Source of the DNA: Asanoa ishikariensis | Lineage (GTDB): Bacteria > Actinomycetota > Actinomycetes > Mycobacteriales > Micromonosporaceae | Assembly: GCF_900107455.1 (NCBI RefSeq) | Contig: NZ_FNQB01000002.1 | Coordinates: 1,116,001-1,180,000 of the forward strand | Length of the DNA: 64,000 nt | Reading direction: 5' to 3' | In this document: positions 1-8,277 of the stretch, piece by piece | Numbering within the stretch: position 1 is the first letter of the stretch | Layout of the letters: each line of letters starts with the position of its first letter | Position numbers and translations under genes: made by a program | Notes under the pieces: generated by a model | Told to the model about the DNA's origin: nothing | The model's database searches: none | The model's input: only the letters and a program-made list of their open reading frames with translations

Positions 1-1
1 C

Positions 2-97
2 AGCCTCTACGTCAACGACTACAACGAGCCGGCCCGTCGGGCGTACGACCGCTGCGGGTTCCGTCCTGTCGGTGAGTTCGCGACTGTGCTGTTCTGA
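2..97 (+). CDS. GNAT acetyltransferase, C-terminal end (partial)
   Basis: Only the last 31 residues are inside the window, in the frame beginning at base 2 and ending with TGA at 95-97. The visible stretch YVNDYNEPARRAYDRCGF is the typical end of a GNAT acetyltransferase, where acetyl-CoA-binding residues lead into the last beta strands. In mycobacteria a GNAT gene follows dxr-rip-ispG not far from map and the nusA-infB block, so this may be that gene. That placement is inference because the upstream genes are outside the window. Confidence 0.6.
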   Translation, partial: SLYVNDYNEPARRAYDRCGFRPVGEFATVLF

Positions 98-112
98 TCC
101 CACCTGGTGGGA
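98..112. promoter_or_regulatory. Perfect 15-bp dyad after the GNAT stop
   Basis: Immediately after the stop codon lies TCCCACCTGGTGGGA, two 7-bp arms around a single base. The one-base loop and the lack of a T run make it a better protein-binding dyad than an intrinsic terminator. It sits about 88 bp upstream of the next start codon. Confidence 0.3.
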
Positions 113-127
113 GGCGTCAGCTAATCT

Positions 128-159
128 CCGATTGCCGGAATCGGCCCGACCTCTACGCT
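128..159 (+). promoter_or_regulatory. Candidate promoter of the gene at 200
   Basis: A TTGCCG hexamer (132-137) and a TACGCT hexamer (154-159) are separated by 16 bp, matching a sigma-70-type actinobacterial promoter. The -35 element is flanked by an inverted repeat CCGATT-N5-AATCGG (128-144), which could be an operator. The leader would be about 30 nt and includes the ribosome binding site. Confidence 0.35.
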
Positions 160-199
160 AAGTGACGAACAAGACACCAAACGTCACTGGAGGTCCTCG

Positions 200-715
200 G
201 TGGGCAGGATCGAGAAGCAAGTCTCCGAGGGCACGGTCAAGTACTACTGGTACCCGGGCGACAAACGCGAGTGGAAGCGGGCCGCCATCTCGGTCGGGAT
301 CGGTCTGGGCGCCTTCCTCGTGCTCTACATGATGACCCGCGACCTGTTGCCGGCCGTCGTCGGCGGCACCTCCGTGACGGCGGCCGTCTCCGGCGTGAAC
401 TTCGGCCGACGGGACGCGCGCGCCCTCACCACCTTCCCCACCCTCACCGGACGTTCCGCGCGCATCGCTGCCGTCACGCAGACCGGCCGGGCCGCCTGGC
501 GCGGTCTCGTGCACGGGCTCGGCGGGGCGACGGCGGCCGTGCTGATCCTCAACCTCCCGCACGCCGGCGTCATCGCTGACTGGATCCTGCCCGTCGTGCC
601 CGCGGTCGTCGGCGCGCTCGCGCACCAGGCCGGAATGTTGGCCGAGCAACTGCCCGCGGCGAAGCCCGAAGCCCCGGCGGCCACCGCCGTGCCCGCTGCC
701 GAAGGAGCAAAATAG
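200..715 (+). CDS. Small membrane protein of unknown function
   Basis: I do not recognise this 171-residue protein. The GTG start is supported by GGAGG at 189-193. The N-terminus is charged (GRIEKQVSEGTVKYYWYPGD). Two hydrophobic stretches around residues 30-65 (SVGIGLGAFLVLYMMTRDLL and on) and two around 105-145 suggest four short membrane spans, and the last 20 residues are Ala/Pro-rich. It stands alone between the GNAT gene and a methyltransferase with its own promoter. The codon use is ordinary for the window, so it is very likely a real gene, but nothing in it indicates a substrate or partner. Confidence 0.7.
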   Translation: MGRIEKQVSEGTVKYYWYPGDKREWKRAAISVGIGLGAFLVLYMMTRDLLPAVVGGTSVTAAVSGVNFGRRDARALTTFPTLTGRSARIAAVTQTGRAAWRGLVHGLGGATAAVLILNLPHAGVIADWILPVVPAVVGALAHQAGMLAEQLPAAKPEAPAATAVPAAEGAK

Positions 716-807
716 GAGGTGCGACGCGGGTAGCACCGCACGGCCGCACGGAAGAAGTATGCTCGGGCGCGACCATGAGCCCCAGCGACATCGAACGAAG
801 GCGGACG

Positions 808-1623
808 ATGGAACAGTCGAGGGCGCTACCGACGGAGGTCGATCTCAGCCGGCCGAGCGCCGCCCGGGTCTACGACTACTTTCTGGGCGGGGCGCACAAC
901 TTCGAGGTCGACCGGCAGCTCGCCGAGCAGATCGCGGCGATGACGCCGAACCTGGCCGACACCATGCGCGCCGGCCGGGCGTTCCTGCGCCGCGCGGTCG
1001 CTGAGCTCACCCGCCTCGGCGTCGACCAATATCTGGACATCGGCTCCGGCATCCCGACCGTCGGCAACGTGCACGAGGTGGCCCAGGGCATCAACCCACA
1101 GGCCCGGATCGTGTACGTCGACATCGACCCGGTCGCCGTCGCGCACAGTCGCTCCATTTTGGAGGACAACCCGCTCACGGCCGTTATCCAGGCCGACGTG
1201 CGCGACCCGGCACACATCCTGGCCGAAGCGCGCGACACCGGCCTGCTCGACTTCACCAAGCCGGTCGGTGTGCTGCTCGCCGGGGTCGTCCACTTCGTAC
1301 CCGACAGCGATGAACCCGACCGCCTCATGGCGACGTTGCGGGCCGCTGTCCCGCCCGGCAGCTACCTGGTGATCTCCCACTCGACCTTCGAGGACCAGCC
1401 GCAGGAGATGCTCGACGCGCAGAAGCTGTCGGCGCGCACCGCCACCGAGATCACGCTGCGGTCCAAGGCCCAGGTCTCCGCCTTCTTCGGTGATTTCGAG
1501 CTGCTCGAGCCTGGCATCGTCCACATGCCACTGTGGCGTCCGGACTCGCCCGGCGACGTCGACGACCGGCCCGAGCGGTTCGGCGCTTTCGGTGGGGTCG
1601 GCCGAAAGCCGGCCGCGGGCTGA
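808..1623 (+). CDS. SAM-dependent methyltransferase, Methyltransf_19 (DUF574) family
   Basis: The 271-residue product has the family's signature opening (VDLSRPSAARVYDYFLGGAHNF) followed by a Rossmann SAM-binding motif (YLDIGSGIPT) and an acidic strand-2 motif (VYVDIDPVAV). This family is expanded in actinomycetes and its substrates are mostly unknown. The start at ATG 808 is chosen because GAAGG lies 6 nt upstream. An in-frame ATG at 775 is possible and sits just downstream of a TATGCT -10-like hexamer (758-763). The next gene begins 2 bp after the stop, so the two are probably co-transcribed and translationally coupled, which links an orphan methyltransferase to c-di-GMP turnover. Confidence 0.85.
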   Translation: MEQSRALPTEVDLSRPSAARVYDYFLGGAHNFEVDRQLAEQIAAMTPNLADTMRAGRAFLRRAVAELTRLGVDQYLDIGSGIPTVGNVHEVAQGINPQARIVYVDIDPVAVAHSRSILEDNPLTAVIQADVRDPAHILAEARDTGLLDFTKPVGVLLAGVVHFVPDSDEPDRLMATLRAAVPPGSYLVISHSTFEDQPQEMLDAQKLSARTATEITLRSKAQVSAFFGDFELLEPGIVHMPLWRPDSPGDVDDRPERFGAFGGVGRKPAAG

Positions 1624-1625
1624 CG

Positions 1626-3776
1626 ATGGCACTCTCCGCTTCGGAGATCAGCACCTCGGGCGCACAGCGTTATGCCGGGCGATGGACGCATGCCGTCACC
1701 CGGCGGGCGTTCGTCACGATGTCCGGCGAACAGGTCGAAGAGCTGCTGACCGCCCACGCGGTCCGGCTCGCGCAGGCCCTGTCCGCCGAGGAGTTCAGCG
1801 CCGACCCCGCTCGCGAGGTCGGTCGGGCGCTGGTCGAGGCCAACCTCACCGAACCCGACACGCTCGGCTGGTCGCTGCGCGCACTCGGCGAGCATCTGGT
1901 CGACGACGTCGTGCCTGGTCTGCGGCTGCCGGACCAGGCGACGCGGCTCACCGAGTTGCAGGCCGCGCTGGCGGAAGGCTTCGCCCTGGCGTTGCGCGAC
2001 CGCACGTTCGCTCAGCAGGAGCGGATCAGCCGGTCGGCGTGGGAGGCGCGCAACGAGGCGGAGCAGGCGCTGCGCGACAGCGAGGCCCGCTTCCGCGCGG
2101 TGTTCAGCGGTGCGGCCATCGGCATCGGCATCGGCGACTTGACCGGTCAGATCGTCGACGTCAACCAGGCCTTCGCGGACATGCTCGGCTACTCGCGCGA
2201 CGAGTTGCGCGAGATCAACGTCAGCAACCTCTTCCACGCCGAGGACAGCCCGGGGATCTGGGAGCTCTACGAGGACCTGATCGAGGGCAAACGCGATCGG
2301 GTACGGATCGAGAAGCGCTACTTCCGCAAGGACGGCAGCGAGCTCTGGACCGACCTCGCGGTCACGCTGATCCGCCACGACGACGGACGGCCCCGCTTCA
2401 CGGTGGCGATGGTCCAGGACATCACCGAGCGGTACGCGTTGCAGCAGCGGCTGCGTTTCCAGGCGCTACACGACCCGCTGACCGGCCTGCCCAACCGCAC
2501 GCTCTTCTTCGAGCGGCTCGAAGCGGTGCTCCAGGACCGCCAGCACGACCGCCGCGTCGGTGTCTGCTTCCTGGACCTCGACGGCTTCAAGGCGATCAAC
2601 GACACCCTCGGCCACGACGTCGGCGACAAGCTGCTCATCGTCGTCGCACGCCGGCTGGCCGAGGCGGTCTCCAGCGCCGGACACCTGGTGGCCCGGATGG
2701 GCGGCGACGAGTTCGTCATCCTGGTCGCCGACGTCGACCAGGACGGCACCACGGTCGAGGTGGCCGAGTCGGCGCTGCGGGCGGTCGCCGAGCCGGTCTA
2801 CATCGGAGCGAACCAGCTCGCCGTCTCGGCGAGCGTGGGCATCGTCGACCGGTTCGTCGACGACGGCACCGCCACCGACCTGATGAAGGCCGCCGACACC
2901 ACGCTCTACTGGGCGAAGGCGGAGGGCGGCCGCGGTCGCTGGGCCCGCTACGACCCGGAGCGTGCGGCCCGCGAGGCGACCAGCACCGCGCTGGCGGCGG
3001 CACTGCCGTCCGCGCTGGCCCGCGACGAGTTCGTGGTGGAATACCAGCCGATCGTCTCGCTCGGCAACGGTGGGATGCGGGCGGTGGAGGCGCTGATCCG
3101 CTGGCAGCACCCGACGCTCGGGCTGCTCTCGCCCGACCAGTTCATCGGGCTGGCGGAGGAGACCGGTCTGATCATCCGGCTCGGCCAGTGGGTGCTGGAG
3201 CGGTCCTGCGCCGAGGCCGGCCGGTGGCACAAGGAGTTCCCGCGCGCCCGGCTGATGGTCAGCGTCAACCTGTCGGCCCGCCAGGTCAGTGACCCGGAGA
3301 TCGTCGACCAGGTGGCCGGCGCGCTTCGGAACAGCGGCCTGCCGCCGGACCTGCTCCAGCTCGAGCTGACCGAGAGCGCCGTGATGGCGACCGGGGGCGA
3401 GCCGGTGCGGGCGCTGCGGCGGTTGGCCAGCACCGGCGTACGGCTGGCCATCGACGACTTCGGCACCGGCTACTCGAACCTCGCGTACCTGCGCCAGCTC
3501 CCGATTCACACCCTCAAGCTGGCCGGCCCGTTCGTCGACGGGATGCGCGCGCACGACCCGGCGAGCGTGGTCGCCGAGCGGATCGTCGACGCGCTGGTGC
3601 GGCTCGCGCACGCGCTCGGGCTGTCGGTGACCGCGGAGTCGGTGGAGACGCCGGAACAGGTGGAACGGTTGACGGCACTGGGTTGCGACAGCGGGCAGGG
3701 CCGGCATTTCGGCACACCCGCGGCGCCCTCGGCGATCACGGCGCTGCTGCGTTCGGCGGAGATGCCGGGCAGTTGA
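1626..3776 (+). CDS. PAS-GGDEF-EAL cyclic-di-GMP enzyme
   Basis: The 716-residue protein has an N-terminal helical region of about 150 residues, a PAS domain (about 153-268), a GGDEF diguanylate cyclase domain (MGGDEF near residue 357) and an EAL phosphodiesterase domain (EAL near 487, ELTES, IDDFGTGYSNL, AESVET). No transmembrane span is evident, so it is predicted cytoplasmic. The RxxD product-inhibition site five residues before GGDEF is absent (SAGH). In the EAL domain the usual KIDRSF segment reads KLAGPF: the lysine is kept but the following Asp is lost, while the other metal-binding residues appear present. Both activities are therefore plausible. The PAS domain probably sets the balance in response to an unknown signal. 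Confidence 0.9.
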   Translation: MALSASEISTSGAQRYAGRWTHAVTRRAFVTMSGEQVEELLTAHAVRLAQALSAEEFSADPAREVGRALVEANLTEPDTLGWSLRALGEHLVDDVVPGLRLPDQATRLTELQAALAEGFALALRDRTFAQQERISRSAWEARNEAEQALRDSEARFRAVFSGAAIGIGIGDLTGQIVDVNQAFADMLGYSRDELREINVSNLFHAEDSPGIWELYEDLIEGKRDRVRIEKRYFRKDGSELWTDLAVTLIRHDDGRPRFTVAMVQDITERYALQQRLRFQALHDPLTGLPNRTLFFERLEAVLQDRQHDRRVGVCFLDLDGFKAINDTLGHDVGDKLLIVVARRLAEAVSSAGHLVARMGGDEFVILVADVDQDGTTVEVAESALRAVAEPVYIGANQLAVSASVGIVDRFVDDGTATDLMKAADTTLYWAKAEGGRGRWARYDPERAAREATSTALAAALPSALARDEFVVEYQPIVSLGNGGMRAVEALIRWQHPTLGLLSPDQFIGLAEETGLIIRLGQWVLERSCAEAGRWHKEFPRARLMVSVNLSARQVSDPEIVDQVAGALRNSGLPPDLLQLELTESAVMATGGEPVRALRRLASTGVRLAIDDFGTGYSNLAYLRQLPIHTLKLAGPFVDGMRAHDPASVVAERIVDALVRLAHALGLSVTAESVETPEQVERLTALGCDSGQGRHFGTPAAPSAITALLRSAEMPGS

Positions 3777-3787
3777 TTTGACGGGCA

Positions 3788-3817
3788 GGCGGGCGCACGT
3801 TGGCACGCGCGCCCGCC
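3788..3817 (+). terminator. GC-rich hairpin after the GGDEF-EAL gene
   Basis: GGCGGGCGC (3788-3796) pairs with GCGCCCGCC (3809-3817) across a 12-nt loop, 12 bp after the stop codon. There is no U-tract, as is common for actinobacterial terminators. Confidence 0.4.
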
Positions 3818-3996
3818 CGCCGCCTCGCGCCGGTGCGATGAGAGAGGTAAACCGCACCGGTGCGTCGCGCGTTCCGAGTGCGCGGTGTTTTTGGAGCGTG
3901 GTGTCTTTGGGGCCCCTCTTGACCTGAGACCAATCATGCGGTACGGGCATCGAAGCAGCAACGTATTTTGTCGGTGCCGACCGGCATGATGTCCGC

Positions 3997-5295
3997 GTGA
4001 CCCTCCTCGCCGACATCGACTTCCGCCGCTACTGGCTGTCCCGCATGGTGTCCGTCACCGGCTCGCTGGTCACCTACGTCGTGCTGCCGGTGCTGATCTA
4101 CTCGGTGACCCGGTCGAGCCTGTGGACCGCGTTGGTCGTCGTCGCCGAGGGCCTGCCCTACCTCTGCTTCGGCCTGTTCGCCGGCGCACTGGCCGACCGC
4201 CTCGACCGCCGCCGCGTGATGGTCACGGCCGACCTGGTCAACGCGGTCGTGCTGGGCTCGATCCCGGTCGCCTACGCGTTCGGCGTGCTGACCGCGCCAC
4301 ACGTGCTGGTCGTGGCCTTCCTGACCCAGATCTTCTTCGTCTTCTTCGACGCCGCCAACTTCGGCGCCCTGCCGGCCCTGGTCGGTCGGGCCCGCATCGC
4401 CGCGGCCAACTCGGCCGTGCACGGCGGCGGCACGGTGCTCGAGCTCATCGTGCCGGGCATCGCGGGCGTGCTGCTCACGCTGGTCGCGCCGGGGCCGCTG
4501 CTGGTGATCGACGCGGTCTCGTTCGTGGTGTCGGCATTGCTGGTGCGGGCGATCGCGGCGCCGTTGCAGGTCGGCGTTTCCGGGCCGTCGCCCGGGTTGT
4601 TCCGCGACATCCGCGAGGGTGTCGTGTTCCTGAGCAGGCAGCCCATCGTGCGCACGCAGACCATCGTCGGCTGCCTGCAGTCGATGACCGGTGGGGCGTT
4701 CATGGGCCAGTTCGTGCCTTGGCTCGACCAGACGCTGGGGGTGCGTCCGACCAACGACGCTCGGCTTGGTGTCCTCTATGGAGTCTGGGGTGCGGGCGGC
4801 ATCGTGGCCGCCCTGATCTTTCCGCGCCTGGCCCGTCGCTTGGGGGAGCCGCGGGTGACGTTGTGGGTTTTGCCTTTGTCGGCGCTGTTCGGTCTGGCTT
4901 GTGGGCTCGCCACCAGTTGGGTGGTGGCGGCGGTGTTGCTGGCTCTGTGGGCGATCGTCTATTCCGTGGTCATTCTTACCGCTATCACGTTGCGGCAGCG
5001 GGTTACGCCGGACCGACTACAGAGCCGGGTCAACACCGCCGGGCGGATGCTGTCGTTCGGGGTGGGGTGGCCTGTGGGGGCGCTCATCGGTGGGGTCGTT
5101 TCGGATGCGACCAGTCCTCGGACGGCGATCGTCGCTACTGCGGCGATGAGTGGGATCGGGGTGTTCGTCGCTTGGTTCTCGCCGCTGCGGCGGTTGGCGG
5201 GTGAGCCGATCCCGGACGCCGAGGACGTGGGCACGCCCGCGGACGGGGGCGCCGCCGATCGCGCGCGTGAGGAGACGGATCGCGTGGGGGCGTAG
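3997..5295 (+). CDS. MFS exporter (EntS/MFS_3-like)
   Basis: The 432-residue protein has about 12 hydrophobic helices and the MFS loop 2-3 signature (FAGALADRLDRRRVMVTADL). Its shape, with an N-terminal RRYWLSRMVSVTGS segment, resembles the EntS-type exporters that extrude siderophores or drugs; the substrate is not known. The GTG start at 3997 gives a family-typical N-terminus. Codon bias shifts along the gene: from about 4740 onward T and G third positions such as GGT, GTT, TTG and TGT become frequent, unlike the first half. The last 30 residues are hydrophilic and acidic. It is convergent with the flavoprotein gene across a repeat island. Confidence 0.85.
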   Translation: MTLLADIDFRRYWLSRMVSVTGSLVTYVVLPVLIYSVTRSSLWTALVVVAEGLPYLCFGLFAGALADRLDRRRVMVTADLVNAVVLGSIPVAYAFGVLTAPHVLVVAFLTQIFFVFFDAANFGALPALVGRARIAAANSAVHGGGTVLELIVPGIAGVLLTLVAPGPLLVIDAVSFVVSALLVRAIAAPLQVGVSGPSPGLFRDIREGVVFLSRQPIVRTQTIVGCLQSMTGGAFMGQFVPWLDQTLGVRPTNDARLGVLYGVWGAGGIVAALIFPRLARRLGEPRVTLWVLPLSALFGLACGLATSWVVAAVLLALWAIVYSVVILTAITLRQRVTPDRLQSRVNTAGRMLSFGVGWPVGALIGGVVSDATSPRTAIVATAAMSGIGVFVAWFSPLRRLAGEPIPDAEDVGTPADGGAADRAREETDRVGA

Positions 5296-5389
5296 GAAGG
5301 CTGTGGCTGTTCGTGCCGGTCGCGCGGCGGTGCTTTGGCGGGTGCCGTGGATGGGCCGACGCGTGCCGACGGTGCTTTGGTGGACGCCG

Positions 5390-5530
5390 GCGCTGCGCTC
5401 ACGCGCTGCGCTCACGCGCTGCGCTCGCGCGGGACGGCGCTGCGCTCGCGCGGGACGGCGCTGCGCTCGCGCGTGACGGCGCTGCGCTCGCGCGGGACGG
5501 CGCTGCGCTCGCGCGGGACGGCGCTGCGCC
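5390..5530. repeat. 13-bp/21-bp tandem repeat (minisatellite)
   Basis: Two copies of GCGCTGCGCTCAC (5390-5402, 5403-5415) are followed by five 21-bp units beginning with GCGCTGCGCTCGCGC and ending GGGACG (5416-5436, 5437-5457, 5458-5478, 5479-5499, 5500-5520), then a partial unit to 5530. The third unit has GTGACG in place of GGGACG; the others are identical. Both unit types share the core GCGCTGCGCTC, so the longer unit probably arose from the shorter. Such near-identical copies usually vary in number between strains. Confidence 0.85.
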
Positions 5531-5724
5531 TGCGGGTGCCGTGGTTGCCGGATGGCGTTTATTCAGCTCGACCAGGAGTCCGGCGAGTTCGGCTTGGCTT
5601 CTGGCCTTCGACCGGGGGGTGGATCGGCGCTTTCGGCGGGGCGGAGTTTGAGGTTTGCGCTGAGGTGGGGATTTCTCCGGGGCTTTGCCCCGGACCCCGC
5701 CCGGGCTTCGGGGATCCTGGGGGA

Positions 5725-5866
5725 GGAGCGGATCCCCTCGTCGGGCTTCGCAAGGGCATCAGGATCTCTGGGCGGTGACAAGGTCGGTCGTCCGGTGGGG
5801 CGCTCCACCTTGTCACCGCCCAGAGATCCTGCTTGTCGGGCTGCGCCCGACGAGGGGATCCGCTCC
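5725..5866. repeat. 142-bp inverted repeat with 60-bp arms
   Basis: The arms run 5725-5784 and 5807-5866 around a 22-bp centre. The outer 22 bp (5725-5746 against 5845-5866) and inner 24 bp (5761-5784 against 5807-5830) are perfectly complementary. The 14 bp between them (5747-5760, 5831-5844) do not match. As RNA it would fold into a very stable hairpin with one symmetric internal loop. It ends 5 bp before the stop codon of the flavoprotein gene. It could be a bidirectional terminator, a non-autonomous mobile element or a REP-like repeat; no transposase or target duplication is visible. Confidence 0.85.
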
Positions 5867-5871
5867 TTTAG

Positions 5872-8277
5872 CTAGCCGCGGATTCGGGTGTTCTTGGGGT
5901 CGTACAAGGGGTCTTGGGTGACTGTGGCTTGTTGCCAGTCGCCGAAGATGCCTACTTCTACCCGCTCGCCTTCGTTCACCGTGGTGGGTAGGTAGGCGTA
6001 GGCGATTGACGCCTCTACTCGGTGGCCGTAGCCGCCTGAGGTCACTCTTCCCACCGGTTTGCCTTTAACCCTTACCGGTTCTGTGCCTAGGCAGACTTGG
6101 GACGGGTCGTCCATCACCAGGCAGCGTAGGCGGCGTTCTGGGGTCGCCGCCCTTAGCGCCTCGCTGCCCAGGAAGTCCTTGTCGTTGCGGACGGCGAACG
6201 ACAGACCGGCCTCGTCCGGCGTTGTTTCGGGGGTGATGTCGGAGCCCCAGACCCGGTAGCCCTTCTCCAGCCGCATCGACTCGATCGCGCGGTAGCCGGC
6301 CGGCCGCATCCCGTGTGGCGTTCCCGTCTCGACCAGCAGGTCCCACAGCGTCAGCATGTATTCGGTGCTGGCGTACAACTCCCAGCCGAACTCGCCGACG
6401 AAGGTCACCCGCTGGGCCAGCACCGGCACCGGGCCTAGCGTGACCCGGCTGGCCCGCATGAACCGCGCGTCTAGCTCTCCGTCGACCAGGGGGGCCACGA
6501 TCTCCCGCGCTGCTGGACCCCACAGGCACAGGCAGCCGTACGCGCCGGTGACGTCGTCGATCCGGACCTCATCGGGGGCGTGGCGGCGCAGCCAGGCTGC
6601 GTCGCGTACACCTGAGGCCGTGCTCGTCACCACGCGGAAGTGGTCCTCTGCCAGGCGGGTCACCGTCAGGTCCGCCTCGATGCCCGCGCGGGCGTTGAGT
6701 AGCTGGGTGTAGGCGACACCGCCTACCGGGCGGTCGATGTCGTTGGCGCACATCCATTGCAGGAACTTCGCGGCGTCGGCGCCTCGGACGTCGAGTTTCG
6801 CGAACGAGGATTGGTCGAACAGGCCGGCCGCTTCGGCGGTGGCCCGGCACTCCGCGGCGATGGCGGGCGACCAGGTGCGGCCGGCCCAACCCGCGGGGCG
6901 CGTCGCAGCGGGGTCATCGGGCCGCGGTGCGAACCAGTTGACCCGTTCCCACCCGGCCTTCTCGCCGAGTGCCGCCTCGCCGGTGCGTGGCCAGACGGCC
7001 GAGCGACGCAGCGGGCGTCCGGCCGTCCACTCGGTGTGGGGGTAGACGACGTCGTAGTAACGCGAGTACGCGTCCAGCGCCTTGGCCGTCGCCCAGGAGC
7101 GGCTGGCCGCGTGCGGTCCGAAACGGCGGATGTCCATGTGGGACACGTCGTACTCGGGCTGGCCGTCGACGATCCACTCGGCCAGCACCTTGCCCACTCC
7201 GCCGGCGGCGGCCAGGCCGTGTACGCAGAAGCCTGCCGCCACCCAGAAGCCGCGCACGGCGGTCTCGCCGAGCAGGAACTCGCCGTCGGGGGTGAACGCC
7301 TCCGCGCCGTTGACCACTCGGGCGATCGACGCCGTGCGCAAAGAAGGCACTCGGTGCTGGCCGGCGGCCCAGGACTCCGCGAACAGGTCCAGCTCCGGCG
7401 GGAACAGCGCGCGTGGCGACGCCAGCGGTGGGCCCGACTCGGGCCAGCACACCGATGGCGTGCGGATGTAGCCGCCGATCAACAGGCCGTCGGGGGTGTC
7501 CGGGTCGTCGGAGCCCCGGAAGTAGACGATGTGGTCCGGGTCCCGGACCGTCGGCAGCGCGGGCACGTCGGAGAGCGGCAGTGGGGAGCTGACCACGTAC
7601 TGGTGCTTGATCGGGACGACCGGGATCGGGACCCCGGCGAGCCCGCCGATGTGGCCGGCCGCCGCGCCCGCCGCGTTGACCACGATCTCGGTGGCTACCC
7701 GGCCCTGCGACGTGTGCACCCCGCGTACCCGGCCGTCGACGACCTCGATCCCCGTGACCGCGGTGCCGGTGGCGAACGTGACCCCGAGCGCGCGGGCGCC
7801 CGCGGCGAGGGCTCCCGTGAGCTGTGCCGGGCGCAGGTAGCCGTCGCCCGGGAGCCAACCGGCCAGCCGTACGTCGGCGACCTCGAGCATCGGAAGACGG
7901 TCGGCGAGCGAGGTGGGGGAGAGCAACTCGAGTTCCAGCCCGTACGTCGTCGCGGACGATGCCTGGCGCAGCAGTTCCTCGACGCGCTCCGGCGTCGTGG
8001 CCAGGCGGACGCCGCCGACGCCGCGCCAGCCGGGGTCGAGGCCGGTGCGGTCGGCGAGCTCCGCGTAGAGGCCCGACGAGTACATGATCATGCGGGTTTG
8101 GCTGATCGTGGAGCGGAGTTGGCCGACGAAACCCGCCGAGTGCCAGGTGGTGCCGTCGGTGAGCTCGTGCTGCTCGACGACCAGGACGTCGGTCCAGCCA
8201 AGGCGGGCCAGGTGGTACGCGATGCTGCAACCCGCGACCCCGCCGCCAACGATCACTACGCGCGCATCAGTCCGCAC
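5872..8277 (-). CDS. Dimethylglycine/sarcosine dehydrogenase-like flavoprotein with GcvT domain
   Basis: The 801-residue protein carries an FAD-binding DAO fold (VVIVGGGVAGCSIAYHLA at the N-terminus), a FAO_M linker near residues 370-430 and a C-terminal GcvT-like tetrahydrofolate-binding aminomethyltransferase region. This is the architecture of dimethylglycine, sarcosine and related N-methyl amine dehydrogenases. The TTWHSAG histidine matches the position that carries covalent FAD in that family. The enzyme should oxidise a secondary or tertiary amine and pass the one-carbon unit to folate. It is divergent from the amine cluster and replaces the shorter PuuB-type oxidase expected there. GTG start; no clear ribosome binding site. 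Codons in its last 300 bp (5880-6200) are less GC-biased than the rest. Confidence 0.85.
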   Translation of the reverse strand: MRTDARVVIVGGGVAGCSIAYHLARLGWTDVLVVEQHELTDGTTWHSAGFVGQLRSTISQTRMIMYSSGLYAELADRTGLDPGWRGVGGVRLATTPERVEELLRQASSATTYGLELELLSPTSLADRLPMLEVADVRLAGWLPGDGYLRPAQLTGALAAGARALGVTFATGTAVTGIEVVDGRVRGVHTSQGRVATEIVVNAAGAAAGHIGGLAGVPIPVVPIKHQYVVSSPLPLSDVPALPTVRDPDHIVYFRGSDDPDTPDGLLIGGYIRTPSVCWPESGPPLASPRALFPPELDLFAESWAAGQHRVPSLRTASIARVVNGAEAFTPDGEFLLGETAVRGFWVAAGFCVHGLAAAGGVGKVLAEWIVDGQPEYDVSHMDIRRFGPHAASRSWATAKALDAYSRYYDVVYPHTEWTAGRPLRRSAVWPRTGEAALGEKAGWERVNWFAPRPDDPAATRPAGWAGRTWSPAIAAECRATAEAAGLFDQSSFAKLDVRGADAAKFLQWMCANDIDRPVGGVAYTQLLNARAGIEADLTVTRLAEDHFRVVTSTASGVRDAAWLRRHAPDEVRIDDVTGAYGCLCLWGPAAREIVAPLVDGELDARFMRASRVTLGPVPVLAQRVTFVGEFGWELYASTEYMLTLWDLLVETGTPHGMRPAGYRAIESMRLEKGYRVWGSDITPETTPDEAGLSFAVRNDKDFLGSEALRAATPERRLRCLVMDDPSQVCLGTEPVRVKGKPVGRVTSGGYGHRVEASIAYAYLPTTVNEGERVEVGIFGDWQQATVTQDPLYDPKNTRIRG

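Larger units (their letters stand above)
5296..5871. other. Gene-free repeat island between convergent genes
   Basis: No credible gene lies in these 576 bp. The stretch holds a short-period tandem repeat (5390-5530), a 7-bp hairpin CCGGGGC-TTT-GCCCCGG (5677-5693) and a long inverted repeat (5725-5866). Several overlapping reading frames stay open through the tandem repeat, but they only translate the repeat (for example ALRSRGT) and have no ribosome binding site. The island separates the 3' ends of the MFS and flavoprotein genes. Confidence 0.75.

Noticed and set aside
1490-3292. 600-codon plus-strand frame overlapping the GGDEF-EAL gene
   Set aside because: It is Arg/Gly-rich and in the wrong frame; the adjacent frame contains complete PAS, GGDEF and EAL domains.
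5390-5530. Possible CRISPR array
   Set aside because: Units are contiguous with no unique spacers, and no cas genes are present.
5313-5778. Overlapping open frames of 112-147 codons through the tandem repeat
   Set aside because: They translate the 21-bp repeat, have no ribosome binding site, occur in several frames at once and show no GC3 pattern.
5872-8277. PuuB-type gamma-glutamylputrescine oxidase
   Set aside because: It is nearly twice the PuuB length and has FAO_M and GcvT-like domains, so a dimethylglycine/sarcosine-dehydrogenase-like call fits better.
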